From Proteiniphilum sp. UBA5267 (GTDB taxonomy: Bacteria > Bacteroidota > Bacteroidia > Bacteroidales > Dysgonomonadaceae), in NCBI GenBank assembly GCA_002411515.1, contig DHTF01000018.1, positions 383-33,120 on the forward strand: DNA of 32,738 bases. Direction: 5' to 3'. This document shows positions 1 through 9,041 of the stretch, in pieces. Within the stretch, counting starts at the first letter, position 1. Each line of letters opens with the position of its first letter. Below the pieces are notes generated by a model that saw only the letters and a program-made list of their open reading frames with translations, did not search any database and was not told the origin of the DNA. The position numbers and the translations under genes are program-made.

Positions 1-21
1 GTTTGAATCCTGTCGGGGTCA
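1..21 (+). tRNA. 3' end of a tRNA gene, identity unknown (partial)
   Basis: The window opens with what reads as the last part of a tRNA: G53, a seven-base T-loop (TTTGAAT), the 3' strand of the T-stem (CCTGT), a seven-base acceptor strand (CGGGGTC) and an A discriminator. CCA is not encoded. The anticodon lies outside the window, so the amino acid cannot be named. A strong terminator follows within 15 bases, as expected for the end of a tRNA transcript. Seen: the T-loop and arm geometry. Inferred: that the upstream half exists. Confidence 0.6.
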
Positions 22-35
22 CGCTGAAAATAAGG

Positions 36-69
36 CACTTGCAAAGTTTTTTTGCAGGTGTTTTTTTTT
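36..69 (+). terminator. Rho-independent terminator after the tRNA
   Basis: A 10-bp stem (CACTTGCAAA at 36-45 pairing with TTTGCAGGTG at 51-60, one G-T wobble) with a 5-base loop is followed by nine T residues (61-69). It ends the rightward tRNA transcript. It lies 22 bases beyond the recQ stop codon on the other strand, so it also separates the two convergent units. Confidence 0.8.
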
Positions 70-90
70 GTTGTATGAACAGCAGGCAAA

Positions 91-2007
91 TCAGAATCGA
101 CCTAAAAGCGAGACTTTGTCATCGTTTAGTGTAAGCTCACCCTGGTCGACCAGGAAGCGGATCACACGGATGACCTTGTCACTATTCACCTCCGACACGG
201 AATCTACAAGATCGTTTATTCTGCGCGGCTCTTCTGGCTGTAATGATGCCAGAACCTGCTCTTTTATCTGATGAAACTCGTAGTTCGACAGACCGGCTTC
301 ATTTTTCTTCAGACAGATATCACATACGCCACAATCTCTCGGGTTCTTCTCACCGAAATAGATCAGTAGCATCCTGCTGCGGCACACAGCCTCCTCCTCC
401 ACGTATCCAATCATGGAATTGATTCTTTTCTCAAAACGCTTCTTCCTCTCTTCATATATATCCCGCGATATGGATACAAAGGCGACGTCCTCTCGCGAAG
501 TGGTGAAAACAATAAAAGGCGTTTTCTTTTGTGGAATATAGCGGATAAAGCGCATACGGGAGAGCGCTATGAGCATCTCGGTGACCTCTTTCCTGCTTTT
601 ACCAGTTCTCACCGCGAGCATCGACTCATCGATATAGACATCGTCCGAAAAAACACCGGTATAATTCCGCAGGATGGTATGTAGCAGCTCATCGGTATCT
701 TTATCGAGACGGAGAGTATACATCTCGTCACGATAGATGAGAAAGCGTATCCGTGAACGCAGATCGATCTCCTCGGTATATTCAATATATCCGGCCAATT
801 CCAGGATCTTCAACGCATGGTGAGTCTGCAGGAAAGGAAGCTTGAAGGGAAGGCAAAATTCGTGCAGGCTAAAGTCATACACATCATTGTAACCCGCCCC
901 CACGGCAACCTGATAAAAATTACCCAACGCCTCATACACCCGCAGAATGAAATCACGATCGGGAAAGGCATCAGTGATCCTTTTCTTCAACTTCACGCTG
1001 TCGGCAGCTGTGTAGAGAATGATCGCATAGGAGCGCTCTCCATCGCGCCCGGCGCGACCCGCTTCTTGAAAGTACTCCTCTGGAGAGTTGGGCAGATCCA
1101 TGTGGATGACCGTCCGCACATCGGGCTTATCGATCCCCATCCCAAAAGCATTGGTCGCCACAATCACCCGGCAATCATTCAGTTTCCAGGCATTTTGTTT
1201 GTATATCTTCTCTTCATGAGAGAGGCCGGCATGGAAGAAGCTGGCCGCGATCCCCTCCTTTTGGAGGTAGAGGGCAATCTCTTTGGTTTGTTTTCTGCTG
1301 CGGACATACACGATGGAGGTTCCAGGCACGGTTTGAAGGATGTGGATCAATTCAGCCATTTTGTTGTCGGCCTTGCGCACCACATAAGAAAGATTCTCCC
1401 TTGCAAAACTTTTTCGGAAGACATTTTTCTCTTTAAAGAGCAGTTTCTCCTGGATATCATCCACCACCTCACGGGTGGCAGTAGCAGTGAGCGCAAGCAG
1501 GGGAACACCATCCAGCAGGTGTCGTATATCGGAAATCTTCAGATAGGAAGGGCGGAAATCGTAACCCCATTGAGAAATACAGTGTGATTCATCCACCACA
1601 AGCAGGCAGACATCCATGGCCTGCAGCTTGGAGATAAAAATATCGGACGAAAGGCGCTCGGGAGAAACATAGAGGAACTTATAGTCGCCAAAGATGCAGT
1701 TCTCGAGGGTGGTGATGATCTCATCGCGAGACATGCCAGAGTACACAGCAGCTGCTTTTATACCCCGCTCCCGCAAATTGTCAACCTGATCTTTCATCAG
1801 AGAGATAAGCGGCGTCACCACCAGGCAGATACCTTTCATTCCCATGACGGGAACCTGAAAAGTGAGCGATTTACCGCCACCTGTAGGCATCAGACCCAAT
1901 GTATCCCTCCCCTCCCAAACCGATTGAATGATCTGCTCCTGCAGAGGCCGGAAAGTAGAGAAGCCCCAATAGTCTTGTAATATCTGGTGAAACAATTCCG
2001 TTTGCAT
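91..2007 (-). CDS. recQ: ATP-dependent DNA helicase RecQ
   Basis: RecQ is a 3'-5' superfamily 2 helicase that unwinds DNA in recombination and replication-fork repair. The 638-residue protein has Walker A TGGGKS (about 42-47), a DESH box (139-142), the helicase C-terminal motif EAGRAGRDG, and the RecQ zinc-binding cysteines C542, C559, C562 and C565. A winged-helix-like tail follows; no clear HRDC domain is seen. The ATG at 2007 is chosen over an in-frame TTG two codons upstream. It lies about 18 bases after the recJ stop on the same strand, so the two genes form a repair operon in which RecQ unwinding can feed RecJ 5'-end resection, as in the RecF pathway. Confidence 0.95.
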   Translation of the reverse strand: MQTELFHQILQDYWGFSTFRPLQEQIIQSVWEGRDTLGLMPTGGGKSLTFQVPVMGMKGICLVVTPLISLMKDQVDNLRERGIKAAAVYSGMSRDEIITTLENCIFGDYKFLYVSPERLSSDIFISKLQAMDVCLLVVDESHCISQWGYDFRPSYLKISDIRHLLDGVPLLALTATATREVVDDIQEKLLFKEKNVFRKSFARENLSYVVRKADNKMAELIHILQTVPGTSIVYVRSRKQTKEIALYLQKEGIAASFFHAGLSHEEKIYKQNAWKLNDCRVIVATNAFGMGIDKPDVRTVIHMDLPNSPEEYFQEAGRAGRDGERSYAIILYTAADSVKLKKRITDAFPDRDFILRVYEALGNFYQVAVGAGYNDVYDFSLHEFCLPFKLPFLQTHHALKILELAGYIEYTEEIDLRSRIRFLIYRDEMYTLRLDKDTDELLHTILRNYTGVFSDDVYIDESMLAVRTGKSRKEVTEMLIALSRMRFIRYIPQKKTPFIVFTTSREDVAFVSISRDIYEERKKRFEKRINSMIGYVEEEAVCRSRMLLIYFGEKNPRDCGVCDICLKKNEAGLSNYEFHQIKEQVLASLQPEEPRRINDLVDSVSEVNSDKVIRVIRFLVDQGELTLNDDKVSLLGRF

Positions 2008-2025
2008 GGGCAAGCGTTTGTTTGA

Positions 2026-3741
2026 TTATCCCCGTATATCCTTGACCATCAACTGAGTGAACGACTTGGTACCATGGGTATTCTCTTCAATGGTATAACA
2101 GATGTCCACCGGTTGACCCGATTTAATCCGCTGAAAGAAATCGTGCTGACTGAAGGCTATGCCCGGCATGGGCACCTCCGTGGTATTGTCTACCACCTCC
2201 AGTTTGATGTGTTTGAATCCCTTACCAACAAGCTTGCTACTGCCCGCATCCCTCACATCCCTAGAAAGAAAGATCGGATTCTCATTTTCTGGGCCAAAAG
2301 GATTAAACAGAGAGAGGCCATCGATGAAGTCAGGCGTAATTTGCGAGAGTGTGATCTCTGCATCTACCGTAATCTGGGGAAGCATCATGCCGGGTTCAAT
2401 GCAATCGAAAGAAAGTGTATTGAAGCGTTGGATGAATTCTTTGAGATGTTCTTCCCGCAATGTCAGTCCGGCAGCATAGGTATGTCCTCCGAAATTCTCC
2501 AGTATGTCGCGGCACGACTCAATGGCCTTGTACACATCGAAGCCGGGAACCGACCGCGCCGATCCGGAGATCAAATCATTCGACTTGGTAAGCACCACAG
2601 CAGGTCGGTAATACTTCTCCGTAAGCCGTGAAGCCACGATACCCACAATGCCTTTATGCCATGTCTCGTCGTAAAGCACGATGCTTTTCTGATGCTTCAT
2701 ATCGATGTGGTTATCGATATAGTCGAGTGCTTCGTCGGTAATTCTTTTGTCCAGCTCACGCCGGTCTTCGTTGTACTTGTCGATGTGTTTGCTCTTCTCC
2801 CTGGCTGCAGTCATGTCATTGGCCAGCATCAGGTCCACTGCCTCTTTCCCGTTCATCATCCTGCCCGAAGCATTGATGCGCGGGCCAATCTTGAAAACGA
2901 TGTCGTTGACGGTAATATGCCTCCTGTGCAGGCCGCATATCTCAATGATGCCACGCAGGCCGAAGCTGGGATTTGAGTTGAGTTGTTTTAACCCATAATA
3001 GGTCATGATACGGTTCTCTCCTGTGAGAGGAACAATATCTGATGCAATACTCACCGCGACCAGATCAAGAAGCGGCTCAATATCGGAAAAGGGATAACCA
3101 TTGCGTTGAGAGAACGCCTGCACCAGTTTGAAGCCGACTCCACAACCCGACAACTCATCATAAGGATAAACCGAGTCTGCTCTTTTTGCGTCAACTACCG
3201 CCACCGCATCGGGTAGCCGTTCATCGGGCATGTGGTGGTCACAAATAATAAAATCAATACCTTTTTCTTTGGCATAAGCAACTTTACTTACTGCTTTGAT
3301 GCCACAATCGAGAGAGACAATGAGCTTTACGCCCGAATTCACGGCATAATCTATTCCTTGAAAAGAAATGCCATACCCTTCATCGTACCGGTCAGGAATA
3401 TAATAATCAATATTGTTCGTAATTCCTCGGAAGAACTTATACACCAATGCTACTGCTGTGGTACCATCCACATCATAATCCCCGTAAACAAGGATTCGCT
3501 CTTTCTCACCCAGTGCCTTCTCGATCCGCCGGATGGCTTTATCCATATCGGGCAAGAGAAAAGGATCATGTAAATCTTTCAGTTCGGGATAGAGAAACCG
3601 CGTAGCTTCTTCGGTTGTCTCTATTCCCTTGTTTACCAATAGTTCAACAAGGATGGGGTGCAAGTTCAGTTCTTTCGTTAATTCATCTTTTATATTTTTT
3701 TGGTCGGTTGATAGGGTTGAATAATTCCATCTGTAAGTCAT
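2026..3741 (-). CDS. recJ: Single-stranded-DNA-specific exonuclease RecJ
   Basis: RecJ is a 5'-3' single-strand exonuclease of the DHH phosphoesterase family, used in recombination and base-excision or mismatch repair. The 571-residue protein has the metal-binding motifs in order: DYDVDG (88-93), SLDCG (143-147) and DHH (168-170). A DHHA1 domain with a GIVGIVASRL segment and a glycine-rich FGGHTYAAG stretch follows, then a C-terminal OB-like region. Length is normal for the family. It is the first gene of a two-gene minus-strand unit with recQ. The A-rich leader lacks a perfect promoter; a TAccTTTA sequence at 3875-3868 on the minus strand is the best candidate. Confidence 0.95.
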   Translation of the reverse strand: MTYRWNYSTLSTDQKNIKDELTKELNLHPILVELLVNKGIETTEEATRFLYPELKDLHDPFLLPDMDKAIRRIEKALGEKERILVYGDYDVDGTTAVALVYKFFRGITNNIDYYIPDRYDEGYGISFQGIDYAVNSGVKLIVSLDCGIKAVSKVAYAKEKGIDFIICDHHMPDERLPDAVAVVDAKRADSVYPYDELSGCGVGFKLVQAFSQRNGYPFSDIEPLLDLVAVSIASDIVPLTGENRIMTYYGLKQLNSNPSFGLRGIIEICGLHRRHITVNDIVFKIGPRINASGRMMNGKEAVDLMLANDMTAAREKSKHIDKYNEDRRELDKRITDEALDYIDNHIDMKHQKSIVLYDETWHKGIVGIVASRLTEKYYRPAVVLTKSNDLISGSARSVPGFDVYKAIESCRDILENFGGHTYAAGLTLREEHLKEFIQRFNTLSFDCIEPGMMLPQITVDAEITLSQITPDFIDGLSLFNPFGPENENPIFLSRDVRDAGSSKLVGKGFKHIKLEVVDNTTEVPMPGIAFSQHDFFQRIKSGQPVDICYTIEENTHGTKSFTQLMVKDIRG

Positions 3742-3772
3742 TTATATCGTTTTTTTCTTTCCTCTCCAGGGT

Positions 3773-3791
3773 CCCCGAATCAACTTCGGGG
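3773..3791. repeat. Perfect 7-bp inverted repeat in the recJ leader
   Basis: CCCCGAA (3773-3779) and TTCGGGG (3785-3791) are exact reverse complements around a 5-base loop. The hairpin lies in the 254-bp region between the divergent recJ and mnmA genes, about 30 bases upstream of the recJ start. Neither side carries a T-run in the right orientation, so it is not a standard terminator. It could be a leader hairpin on the recJ mRNA; its function is unknown. Confidence 0.5.
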
Positions 3792-3966
3792 AAAAAGCCT
3801 CGCTTCACCGGGGTAGCCCAATAGCGCAGCATCTCAGCAGTGGCATCTACACACCACTCCGAAGTTGTAAAGGTAGTATTATTTTTTTTGATTCTGGTTA
3901 TTTCAACCACAAATAATCAATTTTCTCTATAGCTGCTCAAGCAAAGGCATTTTCAAATCTTATTCG

Positions 3967-3974
3967 TACCTTTG
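3967..3974 (+). promoter_or_regulatory. Promoter -7 element of mnmA
   Basis: TAccTTTG matches the Bacteroidota -7 consensus TAnnTTTG exactly. It sits 21 bases before the mnmA ATG at 3996, which predicts a leader of about 18 nt. It also rules out an in-frame TTG at 3972 as the start because that codon lies inside the promoter. No convincing -33 TTTG is seen. Confidence 0.6.
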
Positions 3975-3995
3975 CGCCTTAAAATCAACGGAAGA

Positions 3996-5060
3996 ATGGA
4001 AATCGCAGCATTGGTTTCCGGTGGAGTAGACAGCTCGGTGGTGGTACACCGGCTCAAAGAGATGGGCTACGACCCGGTAATCTATTATATCAAGATAGGG
4101 ATGGAGGACAAAGATGGTTATATCGATTGTCCTTCAGAGGAAGATATCGAGATAGTGACCTACCTCGCTAAAAAATACGGTTGTCGTTTCGAAGTCGTAT
4201 CCCTTCACGAAGAATATTGGGACAGTGTGGTCAGTTATACCATCGACTCGGTGAAGCGAGGTCTAACACCCAACCCCGATATGATGTGCAACAAGCTGAT
4301 CAAATTCGGTGTTTTCGAGCAGAAGTGGGGGCATCAGTTCGATAAAATTGCCACGGGACATTATGCCACCACCTCCGAACTCGACGGTCTTACATGGCTT
4401 TCCACTGCAAAAGACAAGGTGAAGGACCAGACCTATTTTCTGGGACAGATCAGCTACCTGCAGGTCTCCAAACTCATGTTTCCCATTGGTAATCTGTTGA
4501 AATCTGAAGTCCGGGCCATAGCGGCCAGGGAGAAGCTTCCCTCAGCACAACGCAAAGACAGTCAAGGCATCTGTTTTCTGGGCAAAGTGAATTACAACGA
4601 TTTCATTGCACGTTACCTGGGAAAGAAAGAAGGTCTTATTGTGGAGCTAGAGACAGGCAATATTCTGGGGAAGCATCAAGGATTCTGGTTTCACACCATC
4701 GGGCAACGTAAGGGGCTTGGTCTGAGTGGAGGCCCCTGGTTTGTGATTAAAAAAGATGTGAACCGCAACATCGTCTATGTATCCAAGGGATACGATACCA
4801 AATATCAGTATGGCGAGGTCATTAATCTACAGGGGTTCGATTTCATCACAAGAGACCTCTGGGGTGAGTTTGACGATGAAAAAGAGATCACTTTCAAGAT
4901 ACGCCATACGCCGGAGTTCAGCAAAGGAACAATTTCCAGAGTCGGGGATATGTACCGCATTCATTCTCATGAGCCCATTCAGGGTATCGCTGCCGGCCAG
5001 TTTGGTGTGGTCTACGACAAGGAGAGCCATCTCTGTCTTGGCAGTGGCATGATTATTTAA
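3996..5060 (+). CDS. mnmA: tRNA-specific 2-thiouridylase MnmA
   Basis: MnmA thiolates U34 of Lys, Glu and Gln tRNAs, adenylating the base and transferring sulfur from a persulfide. The 354-residue protein shows the PP-loop SGGVDSS (8-14), the catalytic cysteine in NPDMMCNK (C98), the second cysteine in GICFLGK (C193), the central [10 protein letters not shown] segment and a C-terminal beta-barrel. The start ATG at 3996 is set by the promoter just upstream. The [11 protein letters not shown] insertion after the PP-loop region resembles the second MnmA paralogue of Bacteroidales; another copy elsewhere in the genome is possible but not visible here. Confidence 0.93.
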   Translation: MEIAALVSGGVDSSVVVHRLKEMGYDPVIYYIKIGMEDKDGYIDCPSEEDIEIVTYLAKKYGCRFEVVSLHEEYWDSVVSYTIDSVKRGLTPNPDMMCNKLIKFGVFEQKWGHQFDKIATGHYATTSELDGLTWLSTAKDKVKDQTYFLGQISYLQVSKLMFPIGNLLKSEVRAIAAREKLPSAQRKDSQGICFLGKVNYNDFIARYLGKKEGLIVELETGNILGKHQGFWFHTIGQRKGLGLSGGPWFVIKKDVNRNIVYVSKGYDTKYQYGEVINLQGFDFITRDLWGEFDDEKEITFKIRHTPEFSKGTISRVGDMYRIHSHEPIQGIAAGQFGVVYDKESHLCLGSGMII

Positions 5061-5077
5061 CATACTACAGACTTCTT

Positions 5078-5110
5078 TTTGCCGTTTTCCGGAGCATTTA
5101 ATTAACTTTG
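5078..5110 (+). promoter_or_regulatory. Bacteroidota-type promoter of the barrel-protein gene
   Basis: A -33 TTTG at 5078-5081 and a -7 TAacTTTG at 5103-5110 are separated by 21 bases, the complete consensus spacing for the main sigma factor of Bacteroidota. The ATG at 5130 follows 20 bases later. The gene therefore probably has its own transcript despite lying close behind mnmA. Confidence 0.75.
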
Positions 5111-5129
5111 CTTTCAAAATGCAAGCGCA

Positions 5130-5630
5130 ATGAAGAGAATTCTTCTGTTATCTGTTATTTTTGGGCTTTTGTCTCTTTCAAAAGCATGGCCGCAATTTGA
5201 AGGCACGGTCGGTATGGGTGTTCACGCCGGGTACGGGTCTGAGATTAACAGCCCGGGCGTGGGACTTCATTTGCATTATTACCACACCAACAATGTGCGG
5301 TTTGTCCCCTCCTTCACGCTCTTTTCCGGGCACAAGGGTATGGAAATGTGGATGGCAGAAGCCGATGCGCATTACATCATCCCACTATCGGTGACGGCGT
5401 CTCTCTATCCGATAGGAGGAATCCATTATTCAAACTGGAAATACAGTGCCACCGAAGTTGGTGAGCTCGTTATGGAGGAGTGGACCAGACACCGTCCGAG
5501 CATAAACCTTGGCTTCGGCTTTCAACACGACATACGCTATCGACTGCGGGCCAATTTCGAACTGAAGTATCAGTTTATCAAAGATTATTCACAGGTATTT
5601 TTCTCAGCCGGTCTGGGTTTCTGGCTCTGA
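5130..5630 (+). CDS. Small outer-membrane beta-barrel-like protein, secreted
   Basis: The 166-residue product begins with a signal peptide (Lys-Arg, then a hydrophobic run ILLLSVIFGLLSLS, cleavage near residues 18-22). The rest alternates polar and hydrophobic or aromatic residues in short strands with glycine turns (for example VGMGVHAGYG and INLGFGFQHD) and ends in a strand rich in aromatics, GLGFWL, typical of outer-membrane barrels. About 145 mature residues would fit an 8-strand OmpA/OmpW-like barrel. No specific family was recognised. It has its own promoter and lies 45 bases before hflX. A lumenal or periplasmic beta protein is an alternative. Confidence 0.7.
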   Translation: MKRILLLSVIFGLLSLSKAWPQFEGTVGMGVHAGYGSEINSPGVGLHLHYYHTNNVRFVPSFTLFSGHKGMEMWMAEADAHYIIPLSVTASLYPIGGIHYSNWKYSATEVGELVMEEWTRHRPSINLGFGFQHDIRYRLRANFELKYQFIKDYSQVFFSAGLGFWL

Positions 5631-5675
5631 GTACCAACGATGTTGTTCTTCCTTCTTGTACTTAAATTATTAAAA

Positions 5676-6908
5676 ATGAAAGATTTTATCACCAACGAAA
5701 TAAAAAACGAAACCGCTGTTATAGTCGGTCTCATTACCCCTGATCAGAACGAAGAAAAGGTAAACGAGTACCTCGACGAGCTGGCATTCCTGGCTGAAAC
5801 TGCAGGGCTTGTGCCCGGCAAACGTTTTTTGCAGCGACTTGATATGCCCAATCCGGTCACCTTTGTGGGCAAGGGTAAGCTGGAGGAGATTGAAGCATAT
5901 GTGAAAGAGGAAGAAAACGAAATCGGCGTGGTCATCTTCGATGATGAGCTGTCGGCAAAACAGCTGCGCAACATTGAAAAGGAACTTAAAATCAGGGTCA
6001 TGGACCGCACCAGCCTGATCCTCGACATCTTCGCCATGCGTGCCCAAACGGCACATGCGAAGGCGCAGGTGGAGCTGGCGCAATACCAATACCTGCTTCC
6101 CAGACTCACCCGGTTGTGGACCCACCTTGAGCGGCAGCGTGGCGGTGGCGGCACCATCATGCGCGGACCCGGTGAAACACAGCTGGAGACCGACCGCCGT
6201 ATTATTCTCGACAAGATCTCCCGCCTGAAACAAGAGTTGAAAGATATCGACAAGCAGAAGACTGTTCAACGCAAGAACCGGGGAAAACTGGTGCGTGTAG
6301 CCCTGGTGGGATACACCAACGTGGGCAAGTCAACCCTCATGACCCTGCTTAGCAAAAGCGATGTCTTTGCGGAGAATAAACTGTTTGCCACCCTCGACAC
6401 CACGGTGCGCAAGATGACCATTCAAAACCTGCCATTCCTGCTGACCGACACTGTGGGATTTATTCGCAAGCTGCCCACCCACCTGATTGAATCGTTCAAG
6501 TCGACCCTCGATGAGGTCCGCGAGGCCGACATCCTGTTGCATGTGGTAGATATATCCCACCCGGCATTCAGGGAACAGATCGAAGTGGTGGAAAAGACCC
6601 TTTATGAGATTGATGAAACAGAAAAACCGGTCATCCTCGTCTTCAATAAAATTGATGCTTTCACCCATGTTGTCAAGGAAGAAGACGATCTCACCCCCAT
6701 GAAGCGGGAGAACTACACGCTGGAGGAGCTCAAAAAAACCTGGTTAAGCAACATGAACAACAAGGAGACGATCTTCATCTCCGCCAGGGAGAAGGAAAAT
6801 ATCGATGCGTTGAAAGACCTCATTTACAACAAAGTAAAAGAGATACACATTACCCGTTTTCCCTACAACGACTTTCTCTATCAGCAGTACGAGGAAGAGG
6901 AGGATTGA
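5676..6908 (+). CDS. hflX: Ribosome-associated GTPase HflX
   Basis: HflX is a GTPase that binds the 50S subunit and splits stalled or hibernating 70S ribosomes under stress. The 410-residue protein has the N-terminal nucleotide-binding HflX domain (VTFVGKGKLEEI near 61-72), a coiled-coil linker with the family signature RGPGETQLETDRR (from about 163), and a GTPase domain with G1 GYTNVGKST (212-220), G3 DTVGF and G4 NKID. ATG 5676 is preferred to the in-frame ATG at 5640, which would add a hydrophobic peptide foreign to the family. The gene ends 10 bases from the convergent aspartate kinase. Confidence 0.95.
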   Translation: MKDFITNEIKNETAVIVGLITPDQNEEKVNEYLDELAFLAETAGLVPGKRFLQRLDMPNPVTFVGKGKLEEIEAYVKEEENEIGVVIFDDELSAKQLRNIEKELKIRVMDRTSLILDIFAMRAQTAHAKAQVELAQYQYLLPRLTRLWTHLERQRGGGGTIMRGPGETQLETDRRIILDKISRLKQELKDIDKQKTVQRKNRGKLVRVALVGYTNVGKSTLMTLLSKSDVFAENKLFATLDTTVRKMTIQNLPFLLTDTVGFIRKLPTHLIESFKSTLDEVREADILLHVVDISHPAFREQIEVVEKTLYEIDETEKPVILVFNKIDAFTHVVKEEDDLTPMKRENYTLEELKKTWLSNMNNKETIFISAREKENIDALKDLIYNKVKEIHITRFPYNDFLYQQYEEEED

Positions 6909-6918
6909 GCTTTACCGG

Positions 6919-8304
6919 TCAGTTCAACCGGCACAGCTTCTCATTCAATGCAATGACTGCCTCCTCGTAGTTGTCGCGCTGAATCACAAACTGCATATTT
7001 ACCTGCATTAACGACTGGGCAAAACTGGCAATGTTGATGTTTTTTTCGTAGAGAGCCTGCGACGCCTTGTAGAGAAAACCAGGCAGGGCAATGTTCGTCC
7101 CCATCACACACACAATGGCCATCGGCTCGGCCGTAACCTGATAAAAGACATCGCGCAAAACGGCAATCAGCTCCCGGCTCTTCTCGTTGTCCCACACGAC
7201 CATCGTAATGGAGTTGGCGTTGGTCGACTTGAGGATATAGCTCACATCGTACTTCACGAAATATTGCATGATGCGCCCATCGAAGCCCACTTCACCCACC
7301 ATCATGGGATCATGCACTTCAATGGCAATGACTTTCCTTGATCCGGAGACAATTTCCACACGGGGCTCCGGAGAAATATAATCGCGGGAGATCAGGGTGC
7401 CCGGGTGTGCGGGCTCAAAGGTATTTTTTATACGGATATCGATGCCGGCCAACTCCAATGGCTTGGCCGCCTTGGGATGTATTGCTTCCATCCCGATGTC
7501 GGCCAGCTGATCGGCAATGATGTAATTGGTATGTCCCACGGGAATACTATTTTCCACACCCACAATCTTGGGGTCCGCACTCGACAGGTGATATTCCTTG
7601 TGAATCACTGCTTCATCTGCTTTGACCTCCACAGCAATTTTGCTGAAGGTGACCTCGCTGTAACCCCGGTCAAAAGCGCGCATGATTCCTTCTGTTCCCT
7701 TTGTATAGCCGGTAGCAATGCAAAGTACGTTGGTGAAATCAATTCCTTTGAACTCACGGTGTATCCGTTCGTCGATGGTGAGGGGCTCATTGTCGTTAAA
7801 TCCGCAGAGATCAATAAAGCGTGCATTAATGCCATTGTTATTCAATATATTCACCGAGTTCCATCCCGAATGAGCCTCACCGATCGATGCCAGTATTTCC
7901 CGTGCAGCCAGGTGAATGTCGGTACGATTCACATAACCCGAGGCCAGCACCTTACCCAAACTATACAACACCGTCTTGGCCTGATCCACCCGGAAGCGAA
8001 TAAAGTCGCGTGCCTCTTTCAGATCCAGGCCATAATCGGCAAAGCCATCATTGATCAATAGCAGTCGTTGACAGAAAGAATCCAGCGCACTGCTGTAATC
8101 CTCCCCGTTCAGGAACTTGTTGTAGATACCTGGTTCACCCGTCTTCTTGTGCTCCAACAGCCAGTTGGTCACATTGTTGTAGGCCGAAACCACAAAGATG
8201 CGGTTATACAGTCCGTCCCCTTTTCGATCTCCGATAATGATGTTTTGTATAACGTCCTGAAACTGGGACATGGAGGTACCTCCTATTTTTTCTACTGTGA
8301 GCAT
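6919..8304 (-). CDS. Aspartate kinase (monofunctional)
   Basis: This enzyme phosphorylates L-aspartate, the first step towards lysine, threonine, methionine and diaminopimelate. The 461-residue protein opens with VEKIGGTSMS, a variant of the kinase KFGGTS nucleotide-binding motif, contains the TGYTKGTEG and HPKAAKPLE substrate/ATP-site segments, and ends with two ACT-like regulatory repeats (about 310-461; SITMVVWD, then AIVCVMGTN and IASFAQS). The VEKIGGTSM opening and general layout resemble the Ask_Ect group often linked to ectoine operons, but no ectABC genes are near. No homoserine dehydrogenase domain is fused. Its own promoter lies at 8374-8367. Confidence 0.9.
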   Translation of the reverse strand: MLTVEKIGGTSMSQFQDVIQNIIIGDRKGDGLYNRIFVVSAYNNVTNWLLEHKKTGEPGIYNKFLNGEDYSSALDSFCQRLLLINDGFADYGLDLKEARDFIRFRVDQAKTVLYSLGKVLASGYVNRTDIHLAAREILASIGEAHSGWNSVNILNNNGINARFIDLCGFNDNEPLTIDERIHREFKGIDFTNVLCIATGYTKGTEGIMRAFDRGYSEVTFSKIAVEVKADEAVIHKEYHLSSADPKIVGVENSIPVGHTNYIIADQLADIGMEAIHPKAAKPLELAGIDIRIKNTFEPAHPGTLISRDYISPEPRVEIVSGSRKVIAIEVHDPMMVGEVGFDGRIMQYFVKYDVSYILKSTNANSITMVVWDNEKSRELIAVLRDVFYQVTAEPMAIVCVMGTNIALPGFLYKASQALYEKNINIASFAQSLMQVNMQFVIQRDNYEEAVIALNEKLCRLN

Positions 8305-8366
8305 GGGATAAACGGGATTATAATTGTTTGAATTTATGCATGAGCAGCGTTTACTTTCTCAGTTCG

Positions 8367-8374
8367 CAAAGATA
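8367..8374 (-). promoter_or_regulatory. Promoter -7 element of the aspartate kinase gene
   Basis: On the minus strand the bases read TATCTTTG, an exact TAnnTTTG match, 62 bases upstream of the aspartate kinase ATG. Its upstream half would overlap the last codons of maf, so the kinase gene can be transcribed separately from maf. Confidence 0.55.
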
Positions 8375-8390
8375 AAAAATAATTCCGATC

Positions 8391-8969
8391 TTAAAACTGT
8401 TTCAGTGCACGATAGACCTTGTGAATGGGCAATCCCATCACATTGAAGTAGGAGCCCTCGATCTTCTCCACCGCCACATAGCCTATCCATTCCTGCACAC
8501 CATAGGCACCGGCTTTGTCCAGTGGATCATATTGCGAAACATAATAGGCGATCTCTTCATCGCTGAGGTTGCCAAAAGTAACGTAAGCCACATCCGAGAA
8601 GTATTCCTGCTTTTTATGTGTGCTCAGGCAGACACCTGTGATAACCCGATGTCGATTTCCCGCCAGTCTGTGCAACATATGGGCAGCATCTTCTTTGTCA
8701 GTCGGTTTACCCAAAATATCTCCATTCAACAAAACAATCGTATCTGCCGTAATCAATATTTCATCTTCTTTGAGTGCAGCCAGGTAGCTGTCTGCTTTTT
8801 TTCGGGCCAGAAATTCTGCCACCTCTTCATGGGGCAACATTTCAGGAAAGGTCTCATCTACATCGGGCAGCGTGCGCACCTCGTATGCTATATCGATACC
8901 GGCTAACAACTCTTTGCGACGTGGAGAGTTGGAAGCCAGCACGATCCGGTAATCTGTTATTTTCATCAT
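8391..8969 (-). CDS. maf: Maf family nucleotide pyrophosphatase
   Basis: Maf proteins hydrolyse non-canonical or modified nucleoside triphosphates (dTTP/UTP type or m7GTP type) and have been linked to septum formation. The protein of about 192 residues has the N-terminal signature LASNSPRRKELL (11-22), the conserved DETFPE segment, ADTIVLL with the catalytic aspartate, GKPTDKEDAAHMLHRLAG, and DPLDKAGAYGVQEW. The exact substrate subgroup was not assigned. The start is ATG 8969 or 8966; a TTG start at 8975 would lie inside the promoter. The mRNA is predicted to be nearly leaderless. It is divergent from the injection-system operon. Confidence 0.93.
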   Translation of the reverse strand: MMKITDYRIVLASNSPRRKELLAGIDIAYEVRTLPDVDETFPEMLPHEEVAEFLARKKADSYLAALKEDEILITADTIVLLNGDILGKPTDKEDAAHMLHRLAGNRHRVITGVCLSTHKKQEYFSDVAYVTFGNLSDEEIAYYVSQYDPLDKAGAYGVQEWIGYVAVEKIEGSYFNVMGLPIHKVYRALKQF

Positions 8970-8972
8970 ACA

Positions 8973-8980
8973 CAAAGATA
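8973..8980 (-). promoter_or_regulatory. Promoter -7 element of maf
   Basis: TATCTTTG on the minus strand ends only 3 bases before the first maf ATG. This implies a leaderless or near-leaderless transcript. The upstream -33 zone is an A-rich tract without a clear TTTG. Confidence 0.55.
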
Positions 8981-9041
8981 ATTATTTTGTGTATTCTTTT
9001 ATTTTTTTTCTTGCTTTTAATCAGCACGATATGACATTATC

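Noticed and set aside
817..1587. A 256-codon plus-strand frame opposite recQ
   Set aside because: It is antisense to a well-supported helicase domain and its translation has no plausible fold pattern.
3773..3791. Hairpin as a rho-independent terminator
   Set aside because: No T-run follows on either strand, and it lies upstream of a gene rather than after one.
3683..3910. A 75-codon minus-strand frame upstream of recJ
   Set aside because: It overlaps the recJ 5' end in another frame, has no family pattern, and covers the hairpin and leader region.
6915..6931. CCGGT/ACCGG hairpin between hflX and the aspartate kinase as a bidirectional terminator
   Set aside because: The 5-bp stem overlaps the kinase stop codon and has no T-tract on either side.
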